Below are positions 33,849 through 45,330 of a stretch of 64,000 nucleotides of DNA, in pieces (within the stretch, counting starts at the first letter, position 1; each line of letters opens with the position of its first letter). Origin of the DNA: Ignelater luminosus (Eukaryota > Arthropoda > Insecta > Coleoptera > Elateridae); assembly GCA_011009095.1 (NCBI GenBank), contig VTPC01000419.1, positions 63,592 through 127,591 of the forward strand, in the 5' to 3' direction. The translations under genes were made by a program, and so were the position numbers. The notes under the pieces were generated by a model. The model was not told the DNA's origin. It saw nothing but the letters and a program-made list of their open reading frames with translations, and did no database searches.

Positions 33849-36800
33849 CCACTTTACTGCAATTGTACTGTAATTGACGGATATGTCATATTAATCTAAA
33901 GATCGGATTTTAGAGATTTGTAGGTCAATAGTCAAAGTATGGCCATTCCAAACGCAAAACTTAGATTTTACAAATTTTTACGTGTTGAAAATTTTTAGAT
34001 TTTTAGATGAATTTCATAGTGTTTGGTAGAAAAGAATTAGAATTTAGTTAACAAGTCAAATCAATTGCATAAATTATAATCTTAAAAGTGTAAGTTGTAA
34101 TTTTAAGAAACTATGATTTAGTAAATTATTTTAAATTGCATGTTGATTTGAAAAATTTAGATAGGTCAACTAAGAAATTTCATACATTTCAAAACTACTT
34201 GTTGCAATACCTCTACCATTTTGACAGTTAAACTGACTTCTTTTAATTTGGTCTACCGTCTTCAGCAAGTGCAAGTAATTATTGGAATGTAATCAGGTAT
34301 CTAATATTATTTCTTATATAATTGTTTATTTAATGTCCTCCGGATTTTATTGGTTAAAGTATATTTGATACCTAGAAGATCTTGCGGAAAAAATCAATCA
34401 GACACCAAGTTCTTTAGTAGTTACTGTGTCAATTTCATGCATGTCCGTATTGTCATTTTTACAGACATTCATGGAGAAAAACAAAAAGTAGGGCTGTCTT
34501 ATTTCTGTAGAACTGGTTTTCAAAATGTTTGATCTTAACAAGATTCTAATAATAAAAATAATAGGAACTTAATCTCATGAAAATATAATTTCTGGTTGTG
34601 GTTCTCAATAAAGGTAAGTGAAGACGAAATTTAAGAATTCAAATCAAATAATCGATGTTACTTTAAGAAAAATCGTCACTATTATATTACCGGCTTAATG
34701 CATATTATTTCCTTACATTTTGAACAATAATGAGCAGCGACCATATAATATAAAAATATTTAGAACTTAATATTATTAATGGTAAGCTATTTCAATTTGT
34801 TAATATCAATACTTTAAACATCACCATTCATAGCAGTTGCTCTGCAGTGAAATTTATTAAAAATCTGCTAATAGAATGCAAATTGCATTAAAAAGAGACA
34901 AGGATACGATGTGAAGTCTATATTTAAAGAAGGTTTTATATACCGTAGACCCTTATTTTTACAAATGCAGTTTTACATACAACATGATGTTGATGGAACC
35001 CATCTCTATATTCTGAACTGCCTTAGCCAGCCAGCCACCTGGCCGTTCTGTAGGAAATTGGCAGAGTGAAAATGTTTAGCGACAAATTTATACTTTCTAA
35101 TTCGACATAGGAAGGGGAAATACGGTGAGTTTAGAAAATTACTGTTTTTGTTGCCTGCTGATTGATTCAAATACTGTTTTTGTGTTACGGTGCATAAATT
35201 TTTAAAAGATACGAGTTTCAGTAGTTGTTGATCTCAGTAGGTAGTAGCTCTCGCTTGCAGAGTTGCTACTTCCTTTTAAAAACTTCTTTTTGGAATTAAA
35301 AAACTGTTCCGTTTTCTTTAATATTTTAAAAATTACAAACTGCAACATATTGATTGATCCACGATGATTTTTAAAAGTGAAGTATTAAAAATTTACAATA
35401 GAAAGAGGATATAAAATTTATGATCTGTAAAATAGAAGAGAAGAAAAGATAATACTTTAATACCTTTAATTGTTTTGCTTATTTCTATACAGCCTTAGAA
35501 TAATGCGAAAGAAAAAAATGATTTATTGCGACCTCTATCCAGAAAGTAAAGTTTTTTGTTTACCATCTTTTCTGTTTTAAATATAGTCTTTTTGAACTCG
35601 AAAGCTTAACACTCTCGTTAAGCCATTTAAATAGCACCGAGTTATTTACGCTTAATGTATTCATCGAGTTCTTCTTTCGCTAACGGAAATTAATTATCTA
35701 GTGAAGGTTAGTTAAGTTGTTTAAATCATATCAATTAATCTCGTTCAGCGTTGATTAAAAGGCTCTATAAACCACATACCTACATTAGATATAATTCACT
35801 TGGTAGGATATGTATTAATTCCTTTTTTGCATTTAAAATAATACATAATAGAAAACTAATAATATCCCACTAAAAGGAACAATCGGTTAATGAGAATCAG
35901 AGCATTTATTGTAGACGGAAAAAATGAACTATTTATGCAGTTCTAGAACGCATAGTTTTAGACATGCACGCAATGAAAAATCTGTTGGATTAAAATTGTT
36001 CATATTAATATAATTTCTATTGCAAAATCTATTTCAGCAGATTTCAGTTTCTTTCAAATTCAGCCAATCGATTTAAAATAGTACTTAAAAAATAATTTTT
36101 AGTTACATTCAAATTTGAAGTTGTGAAAATGTCATTAAACAAAATTAAGCATTTTTTTAAGTACCCACCTTTCTATTTGTTATTTATTAGTAAGCTCTGA
36201 AGAAAGTAAAGAGTAAGAAATGTGTTGCGATGGCACTAATTTCACTCAAAAATTTCCATTTCTGCTTAAGACTATTCGCATAGAGGATATCTCATTAGTC
36301 ATTGGTAAAGCAAGAATTAAATGTCATACATACCTTTGATTACGCATTTAGATTTTAGTTCAGTCAAAATACATAGCTGTATTAGAGTCTAGGATTAAAC
36401 TAAATTATCAAAAACATTGATTGCTTTAAAAAATGTTGGTTTCCTAAGATTCTAGCAAATCTCAAAATCGTTGTAAAGCATTGTACAGATTTATGTTAGG
36501 TCAGTGTTCTGCAAACCAATACAAGCACGAGTACAGGATAGCAATAATGCAGTGTCTGAGTAATCTTACAACTTGTAAATGACATATAGTACTGTTGTTA
36601 CCGAATCTTCAATTCTAATAAAGTCACTAGAAGATTAAAACAAATTGCAGAGATAATGGAACATTTCTAGAAAGTAGATTCACCTTCCAATAATCGAAAT
36701 ACAAAAAATTAGTCGGGCCTAAAAGCGTTGGATTTTAGACCGAGAGTAAAGGTACAGATTATTTGGGGCATTATGGTTTATAGGCACTCGTCACTAAAGT

Positions 36801-37080
36801 TCACCATTAGAGTTTCTAAAGATATTCTAATAGGGCTAAGAAGTATATTGTTCCTCTTGTATGACGGTTTTTTCGTTAGAGGTTATTCAAAAATATTCAA
36901 AATCAATAAAATTCTTTGCTTAATAACGGAAAATTGTGTTTGCAAATTTGTCAATGTTTAAAAATATTTTTTTATTTGATCCTGGTCTGTTTTACCACTA
37001 CCAACGTTGACAACTTGGAAACTTGTCGACATTTTTTATAATCAATAGTATTCATTGACTGAATATATGACTGATATAGG
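33849..37080. other. AT-rich intergenic stretch
   Basis: About 3.2 kb with no coding family, RNA gene or ordered repeat that I could recognise. Frames at 34350-34532 and 36728-36961 are short and featureless. Confidence 0.45.
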
Positions 37081-37081
37081 G

Positions 37082-37322
37082 TGGCCGTAGTTTGTTAAAA
37101 TCGAATCTTAACTATCTGTAAAGCTGTGTAGAAGGTCACCTTCTGATAATCACTACGGCCAAACGACCTTAATCTCTTTATCTATATCATTTCCATTAAG
37201 TTCAGATTTAATTCTATCATTTCTCCAATTGTATCACTTCTCATTTTATTATCTAATCTTGTTACACTGTAAGTAATTATACCTATATTAAAAGAACATC
37301 CAGGATTTCAAAAAAAAAAACT
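37082..37322 (+). repeat. Possible retroelement 3' end with a 10-bp inverted repeat and poly-A
   Basis: TGGCCGTAGT (37082-37091) and ACTACGGCCA (37152-37161) are perfect inverted repeats around a 60-base loop. The sequence then runs into a pyrimidine-rich stretch and a 10-12 base poly-A near 37311-37321. It could be a SINE, a truncated LINE tail or a small hairpin element. Confidence 0.3.
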
Positions 37323-37559
37323 ACTCTTGGTGCAATATTTGTGCTACGGCAAAAAAAATGTTAATATAGAAATAAAGCAATACATCAAGTTATTCTGTTT
37401 ATTTGCAGATAAAATAATCCCACAGCTGAAATCATTCAGGACTGTAGAATGAGAAATACCAATAACAAAGACGACCTTCAAAGATTATTTTATACATTTA
37501 ATTTATTAGCGTGAAGATTTCAACATTCAAAACTAAAAATATAGCAATATCCAAAAACT

Positions 37560-38060
37560 CCATAGGATGCCAGCTGGAGATCGAAAGAAGTGCACTGCAG
37601 TAAGTTTTGCTTTTGAAATCTGATATATGAAATCCAAGAAACAAACTATAAGAGCAACCCAGATAATAAGAGCTTTAAATGAAATAAATAAATATAGGCA
37701 GCAAAATAAGTCTCTAAAACAATGCTACGGCTCATCGTGACATATGTTGGCGAGACAAAATCAAAAGCACAAATAAGAAAACAAAAGGTGAGAACAGCAA
37801 AAGTGAGAGCACTAAGGAACCTACTGGGAATAACATTAACAGACCAACAGGCAAACGTAAGCATAAGAGAGAGATGTAAAGTACAAGACGTGGTAAAAGG
37901 AAAAGAAATAAGGAGGGAAAAAAATCCTGGAACACGTAGATCAAATAACAAATGTAAGACTACTAAGAATATGTAAAAACTAAGAACCAGCAGGAAGAAG
38001 ACTCTCACGTCGACTACTAAACCACTGAACAAAAGTTACAAAAGGAGAAAGAAGAAGTTA
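37560..38060 (+). mobile_element. 3' fragment of an RTE-like LINE
   Basis: The plus-strand frame at 37722-37976 gives TMLRLIVTYVGET, RTAKVRALRNLLGITLTDQQ and IRERCKVQDVVKG. This is the conserved C-terminal segment downstream of the RT core in RTE-like polymerases, normally ...VTYG.E.W... followed by a leucine-rich helix. A neighbouring phase continues with HVDQITNVRLLRICKN and EPAGRR. The upstream phase includes RALNEINKYRQQNKSLK. No RT catalytic motif is present, so it is a truncated piece with at least two frameshifts. Confidence 0.7.
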
Positions 38061-39091
38061 AATCACAAAATTTCTGTTTCGTTATTTCTACTTTGGAATA
38101 ACAGTAGTCGGTATAATAAGCGCAAGGTCTCTTCAGTCATGGAAAGAAATAACTGTAGTTTTCAAGAATGAGCACTGCTTGACTTCTCTTGATGTGATAT
38201 AATGGGGGAAGGATATACATGGCCTGGTTGGTTCAAGCAAAAAAAGACCAGGAAATGGCGAGATGGCAAGCCCGCTCCGTTGCTGATCCTGTCTTTGGTG
38301 TTCCGATCACACCTTTAACTATGAGCACATCGCAAAATCTTCCTGTTCAAAGAGAATATATGTTGGGTGGTGCCAGACGAACGGCTCTGTATAGGATGGC
38401 GTGGAATGGGACGGTTGACTTGACTAAAAATTCCCAAGCACCTGGATTTTGTGATTATTACGTTATTGGTTTAAATTTGACGGGAAAAGGCATTATCTTA
38501 TCAAGAATGTTCTCCTGTTTGAATTTTAGCTTCAATCTTCATGGTGAGAGTTAGCAGGATATTCCCAAGACGGATGTCAAGAGTGGTTACTGGGTTCTGC
38601 TCGAGTGCTTCTGGGCAAGAATTTCAGTTTGGATTTAGCCAAAAAATCGTACGACACATTGCACTATTTTTCTTATGGAGCTACTCCACAATAAACCGGT
38701 AATTTACAACAGTATTGTAAGTGTACATAAGAGTGTAATTGTAGCGGTTTGGAATGCCTTTGCTCAGAATTGACAGCAAGATACAGTGCTGCACGACAAT
38801 GTTAAAGCATTTCTCAGTTTCTGGTCTTCAAGAGAGGGTCTTTGAAAATATAATGTCCAGTTATCTGAAAGTGGTGGAATGACTATTTTCTGAGATTTCC
38901 TTCATGGTCTCAGAAGGACCACTTGAGTATTGTTAGGGTTATTTTTATTTTCCACCGCTGGAGCCATTGCGCGTGGTGTTGCCTGCAAATTGAACTAGGC
39001 TGATAGAGATGTGGAATATCGGAGAACAGTGGAGATAAGACTCTTGTTCTGTTCTATACAAAGTTGTTTCTTCTCCCATGGTTTTATATAT
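38061..39091. other. Unassigned stretch with one 111-codon frame
   Basis: The frame 38219-38554 (+) starts with a true ATG and contains MARWQARSVADPVFG and QREYMLGGARRTALYR. I do not recognise it. Its base composition is less AT-rich than the flanks, and it follows a LINE fragment, so transposon origin is likely. It ends at a stop well before the mariner. Confidence 0.25.
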
Positions 39092-39093
39092 TA

Positions 39094-40354
39094 CGAGGGT
39101 GATCTGAAAAGTTTCTGACCTAACAAAGATACGAGACATTTTTTCTGAAAATTTTTTTTATTTTTCAACATAGTCTCCTTGTAAATCTACACACTTCTCC
39201 CAGCGATGCTCCCATCTCTGTAACCCGTCCAAATAGTACTCGGCATTTTTCTCTGCAAAATAATTCTTTACGAAGGTGATTGACTCTTCATTTGACGAAA
39301 ATCTTTGTCCTCCGAGCGCAATTTTTAGATGAGGGAACAAAAAGAAGTCGCTTGGAGCTAGATCTGGTGAGTAAGGCGGATGGTCAAGCAGTTCAAACCG
39401 TAATTCGTGGATTTTCGCCATGGCAACCGCTGAGGTGTGAGACGGTGCGTTGTCTTGGTGAAACAGGATTTTCTTTTTCTGCAAATGTGGCCGTTTTTTC
39501 GCAAGTTCTGCCTTCAGCTTGTCAAGTAATGATGCATAGTATGCTCCTGTAATGGTTTTTCCTTTTTGAAGATAATCGATTAAGATAACTCCATGACTAT
39601 CCCAAAAAACAGTCGCTATCACTTTCACAGCCGAAAAAACAGTTTTTGCTTTTTTTTGGAGCCAGTTCCCCCTTTGCAGTTAACTGTGTGGACTGTATTT
39701 TTGTTTCGGGCATATAATGGTGTATTCAAGTTTCATCTACAGTAATTAATCGGCGCCAAAACTCGGATTTATTTCGCCTAAACTGCGCCAAAAGAGCGTT
39801 GGAAATATTCATTTGAACACGTTTTTGATCTAACGTGAGCAAACGCCTAAATGTTGATTTAATATGTGACAAACACGTTCTTTTGACATGTTCATAACCT
39901 CTGCTATCTCGCTCACTTTAATTCGGCGGTCGTCTAGCACCATTTGGTGAACTTTGGCGATGTTTTCGTCGGTAGTTGCAGTTTTTGGACGTCCCGAACG
40001 TTCATCGTCTCCCAAGCTCTTACGGCGACGTTTAAATTCAGCAGCCCAAAATTTCACTGTGGTAAAGGATGGTGCAGAGTCCCCATACACAGAATCCAAC
40101 TCATCTTTTATTTGCGAAGGCGTATTGCCTTTCAAAACAAATATTTAATGACAGCTCGATACTCGATTTTGTCCATTTTCACAAAAAAACTCACATCAAC
40201 TCACTCAAACGACTGTTACATAAAAACTACGCGTCCAAAATGGCTGAAACTTTGGTGAGTAACTGTCAACAGATGAACAAGGAAATTCAGTAGCTTTTAT
40301 TTACGAGTGCTGCCATCTTCACGTTGTGATCGGAAACTTTTCAGACCACCCTCG
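39094..40354 (-). mobile_element. mariner element with both inverted repeats, 1261 bp
   Basis: The ends are CGAGGGTGATCTGAAAAGTT on the left and, on the other strand, CGAGGGTGGTCTGAAAAGTT on the right. They match over about 26 bases with two or three differences. Each end is flanked by TA (39092-39093 and 40355-40356), the mariner target site. The 1.26-kb length is normal for a complete mariner. The transposase inside is broken. Confidence 0.95.
39158..40175 (-). pseudogene. mariner transposase (DD34D type), broken
   Basis: Translation would begin at ATG 40175-40173 (MDKIEYRAVIKYLF) and is lost at once through a one-base deletion in a T run. The DNA-binding domain follows as KGNTPSQIKDELDSVYG, WAAEFKRRRKSLGDDERSGRP, then EIAEVMNMSKERVCHILNQHLG. 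About ten codons of the linker are missing near 39850. The first catalytic Asp is in LITVDET, directly before a TGA that replaces a conserved Trp codon. A one-base insertion in an A run near 39655 shifts the frame again. The C-terminal part is intact: HQDNAPSHTS has the second Asp and YSPDLAPSDFFLFPHLK the third, 34 residues further on. Confidence 0.93.
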
Positions 40355-40356
40355 TA

Positions 40357-43300
40357 TTATCTATCCGTAGCTTGTATTGTTTTGACTCTATAGAATTAAA
40401 TTGAGCCGTTTTTATTGAGTCTACCGCTATTTCCTCTATGCAATGTAATGTCCCCAGCAACTAGTACATATTCTGTTTTCTCTGTATCTATCTGAAGTCC
40501 TCATTTTACACATTTTTCGTTTAACTTTCCATTATGCACTCCATGTCTGCTGAATGTTTACTAAAATAACCTAATCGCTAAAATCTTTTATGGTTTATGT
40601 TAGCCAACGCTTTCTTTCTGCTTTCTATTCTTTTATTAGACCTCATAACTCTTTTATTTTTCTGTGAAATGTCTTGCAGTTTAATGTAGTTGATTGATGT
40701 TAAAGTTTTGTTTCTGTGATGCAGTTGAACGTTCATAAATAATTTTATTATTGCTATTATCTGTATAGTCCTTGAAAGAGGGATAATGATCTTCTTGCGT
40801 TGTGCACTTCTCATGTTACTTAAAAGATAAATTGATTTTAAATTCATGTACCTAGATACTTTAAGTAAGTCGGTTTCTATGTTCACAATACTCATTTAAT
40901 ACTCCTAAAACATGTTAATGAAATACACCTGAGACTTTGTTTGTTCGTGCTTTTGGAACCCCTACTAGAATCAGTCTATCAGCAATTAACTTTGATCAAA
41001 AGAGCTATTTATTCTTTTTAAAGTCAAATTCCGCGAACATTTTGTATTTTGCCATAATTATCCATTAGTTACCTTCTTAAAAGTGGTTTATTACATTATA
41101 GGTAGACCACTTATATCCCTGCGGCAATTGGCATACTTTAGAATGCTTGCTTTTGATAATTAGCAGTAATGGTTGAAGGAAAAGGAAAGACTATGAAGTA
41201 GGTACTTTTCTGTATAATCAAGCCTGGATTGCATTACCAAGATTCGATTATAAAAGCTGAATAGATGAAGATGCTGATTCATAATGGCAAAGCTAGACTC
41301 TGTTAAGCAATATTCAGAGAAAAAAGGCAATTTTTTTATTATTCTTTTTTTTGTTGCTTTGGGGTTTTCAAGTAAGAATGTGATGACAGAGTAGACGAAT
41401 TTCTGAACAAATTGTGTCCCAATCCTCTAAAATCCTTGTTAACTAACTATGTAGTCTATTTTCTTTTCATTTTGCTGGGAAAATCAATAGCCAAAAACTA
41501 ATATCTACATCTTACTGTGATCATGTCGTTTAGCGATATAATTTTAAAATCAAAAAACAATTTCGTAGGAACGTAGTATTTTTCCAGCCAGCTATTAATA
41601 TGCAGTCACGTTCCGCCAACCACATTTTTAAAATGAATTCTTGAGATCAAAAGAATAGAAACCACAAAGCTTTTTGTTTATTTATGTCAAACAATCTTGA
41701 CACTGCATTTTTCCTAAAAAACAGTATCAAATCTTCCATATTATTATTTTATACGTATCTAAAAGAACTGCAAAATGTTAAAGATTTGGTCTGATAGTTA
41801 AATGAAAATGAAGGTTTAATATCTTCAAGAATCTTTAAAATGCAAAATACGTTGAAAAGTAAAACCCGTGACCAAAATACATCTAAAAATGTGTAGGATT
41901 TTGCTTTTAGAAATTAATGCAGCTCTTAAACTAATGAACATCTAATTTCCTTTCTCTATTTTAAAAATAAAATGTATGGAATAAATTATATTAACTTGAT
42001 TAATGGTAATTCACCGTCTTGAAACTGAATTTAAGTTTAACAACCTTTACTAGCTGTAATGTTCAAGTTCGTAGAAAAATTGCTTTTTTTTCTAATAATA
42101 TACCAAAACGATTTTTCTTCATTAATGAATGCAATTCAATAAAATTATTCTTTTTATGTTTAAATTGATCTGTCTTAGGAGAATTCAACTTAATTTGACA
42201 CTATTGTGTGTTTTACATACAGCTAAGCACACGGAAAGATTCGTTCTTCTTTAGGTTAGCTTATTCTTTTTCTTTTGTTGTCCTTTGGGCAATCACCTAG
42301 AAAATAGCATGACGGTTTCTGTTTGCTTGAGGTCTAATGAAGCATTACAAACAAAATTAAATTAAATGAAAAAAAAGACCACACAAAACAGTTTTTATTA
42401 TTCAAGTGCCTGCAGCAACCTATATCTTAATATTCATATACATACACCATTAGTGTGTTTGGCAAAATTTTCATTTAAGGAGGCAATTTTTTGCTGACGT
42501 TAAAAAAAGAATTCGCGTTAAACATAAGTTTGAAATGCACGTAGGTCAATCACACCAAAAGTACATATAAATGCTTAAAATACAAATTTGTATATAAATT
42601 TTAATTCAAAGTGTGTGTGGGGGTATCTTAAGGTCTCTTGTCGTTTTCTATCCACTTACTTAAAAGTGAGCTCATTCAAATTAACAAGTACCATTGTTAT
42701 ATGTACCATAGCCTCACTTCAATCCTATTCAAATTAAAATATTTTTTCTTTCTTATAAAGTATGAATCTAAATTTCATAAAGTACTTAGTATTCTACTAA
42801 CATACATTTAAAATAGCTCCAAGCTATCTTTTTATTCTTGTGTAACAAACACGTAGATTATAAAAATGGAAACTGTCTTCGGGCTAATTCTTTTTGTAAC
42901 TTTTATTCATTAGTAATGGCTGTGAGAAAAATACACAGGATTTATTATGGTTCCTCTCGGGGGAATAAAGCAATTATGTATTTTACACACAGTAATATAT
43001 TTGTTGTTTCTACAAGCATTTTGAAAGTTTAAAAGGTTCACGAATGAATAACAAGTCTACGCACATGTAAAAGAAAAATATAACCCAAAGCACTTTTTTT
43101 TTAAATCAAGTGTGGGTAGTATTGAAAAACATACCACTTGCAAAACCTGATGTTTTGTGCTATTTTTCATAATAACATGTGTTCAAATTCCCATTTTAGA
43201 TTTCTATACATTGAGATTAAATAAAAAGAATTATTTACTTTCTGGATATAAAACTCCTAAAACTGGAAATTTCATTATACTTACTGACTATGCAAAAATA

Positions 43301-44842
43301 GTTTGTATGTTTAATTCAAAAGCAGATCGTGTTCGTGTTCGGATCCTTCCAGAGATTCAGCTCAACGCAAGCGAGACTATCTTCTATCTGAATTCACATC
43401 TCTAAAATTTTCTTATAATACTAAATCAAATGGTAGCAGCAACTTACTCAATTGCTTGGAGACCACTGCCACTGAAACACACCTGATTGAAGCATATTTC
43501 AAGTAATGAAGTGAAAACTCAAACTTTAATTTCCTTATTTCTAATTTGTCACAGAGCACTCAGACAGATACTACAATCAAGCAAAACGATTAGGCATTTA
43601 TGCAATATAATTGCAGCATAGTTATTAAAAAGGAGGATAGGAATCACTATTAGAACAATGCTTTAAGATGTCACAGAAAATTGAAAATGGAGTCACGTTG
43701 TTGGACTTGTCTACTGTATTTAGAATTCTCTGTTAGAAGATTACACTAAGATACATAACGCTACAATGTTGCTGTTTGAATCAAAATAATTAATGAGCAT
43801 GATATAACCTTGAATCATTTTGATTTAAACAGTGACCTGTCCATATCAGCAATGGAAATAGAGAGACTAGTCAACGAAAGTTTTTGTTGACCTCTTGGTA
43901 GTTTTGCAGCCATTTCTAGTTTGAAGTGAACTTTAAGCATAATTAAAAACGGAAACAAAAACCCCATGTAAAAGATATGAAAATCGGCCAATAAGGGATC
44001 AAGAAATTAGAAATTTAAAATAAAATAATTTGCAGGTAAATATTTTCCTAGAAGGTTGCCTACATAAATGTAATAACAAAGTAAGTATCCTAACAAGAAC
44101 GATATAAAAAACTTATCTGGACCATCTCCTAAAAGAAAAAGGCCTGAAGAAAAGCAACAAAAAAGAAATTCCATATTGCAATTGAGAGTGGTGTTTGAAA
44201 AAAAAACACTTTTGGGTATAGATTTGAAGTATAATTATAGACCTAGTAGAGTTTAAGGAAACTATACAACAACTCATGGCAATTCATGACGGAGACAAAA
44301 AGTATAAAAAATTGTTGAATTGCTCAAATACATCGAGAGTCACTACTGTTGTAAGTGATACTGCGCATAGTTAGAGTTTACTTACCACATGAATTAGATG
44401 TTAAAATAATCTTCATGTACTATAACGAACAAGCAAAAAGCAATCTTAGGGATACCTTAAGGTTTATTTTAGTAGGCATTATTACATCTGTTTTTGAATT
44501 TCCCAGACAGGTTTATGTTCATGGTATTTATAACCCAAGGAAAAAATTTTGGTACACTTTTAAAATAAGAATCAATTACCAACCATAGACTGCATAAACT
44601 GCAAACTGTAAATTCCTAAGACATGCTACAAAATAAAAAAAATATGCCATGGCCTAGATTGCCTAGATCAAGAAGCTGCTCAGTTTTTTTATAATTTTGG
44701 TATAGTTGTCAAAAATTTGAAAGTCAAGCTTTCTAAGAAAAAGTTTCAAGTTTTGTTTTGACTAAAGCTGACTGATCTATGATGTAAATGCTCAAATTAG
44801 ATTGCATCATATTTTAACAAATTTTGAATCTTCTGATCAAGT
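40357..44842. other. Long AT-rich stretch without recognised genes
   Basis: About 4.5 kb. Frames at 40895-40578 (-), 42838-43032, 43157-43405 and 44355-44588 are 64-105 codons long, asparagine- or lysine-rich, and lack domains. No RNA gene or terminal-repeat pair was found. The last four bases, AAGT (44839-44842), are the target duplication of the next element. Confidence 0.45.
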
Positions 44843-44929
44843 TGTAATGTCATTTCAAAATTTTGCGTACTTATCCGATTTCTAACTTATACGGGAATTA
44901 GGCCTCTTTTTCGACTTTTTCCCGTTATA
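44843..44929 (+). repeat. 5' LTR of the noncoding LTR element
   Basis: Runs from TGTAATGTCATTT to TCCCGTTATA. It differs from the 3' LTR at about seven of 87 positions. The final CA has become TA here. Confidence 0.9.
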
Positions 44930-45083
44930 GAGTTTTGGCGCCCTTTTGGTATTTCTCTCAGGATTTTTTTTTAGCTAAAATATAAGTTTTAGGTTCAGGT
45001 ATGAATATCGATACCTGGGTTATTTACTATCTTTGAACCCCCCCCCTGCCGTCTTCGACTTCGAGCTGCGACATTTAACATCT

Positions 45084-45155
45084 TCCGATTTCTGGCTTAT
45101 ACGGAAATTAGGCCTCGACTTTTTCCCGTTGCAGATTTTTGGCGCTCAACGTGGG
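45084..45155 (+). repeat. Second, partial LTR end with its own primer-binding site
   Basis: TTCCGATTTCTGGCTTATACGG through TTTTTCCCGTTGCA repeats the 3' half of the LTR. It is followed after six bases by TGGCGCTCAACGTGGGG. The first leader also has six bases between LTR and TGG. This second site is the closer match to the TGGCGCCCAACGTGGGG-type primer sites known from many LTR elements. Confidence 0.8.
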
Positions 45156-45330
45156 GCCGATTTAGTTTTAGCCGACTTGCCTGTTGTGCCGATTTAGTTA
45201 TGGGCCGATTTGGTTGTCGGCCGATGTCGCTTTGGCCGATTTAGCTGTTTGCCGATTTGGTTGTTGGCCGATGTCGTTTGGCCAATTAGCTGTTTTGCCG
45301 GATTTCGTTGTTTGACCGATTTACCTGTTT
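45156..45330 (+). repeat. GCCGAT minisatellite, about 11 units of 14-17 bp
   Basis: Units begin GCCGATTTAG/GTTGT or GCCGATGTCG and are spaced about 16 bases apart. A higher-order block of three units (GCCGATTTGG..., GCCGATGTCG..., then a unit containing TTAGCTG) occurs twice in succession. It starts directly after the second primer-binding site, in the position where packaging or leader sequences usually lie. Confidence 0.85.

Noticed and set aside
38219..38554. 111-codon ORF as a host gene
   Set aside because: True ATG but no recognisable domain, splice signals or homology; listed only as unassigned.
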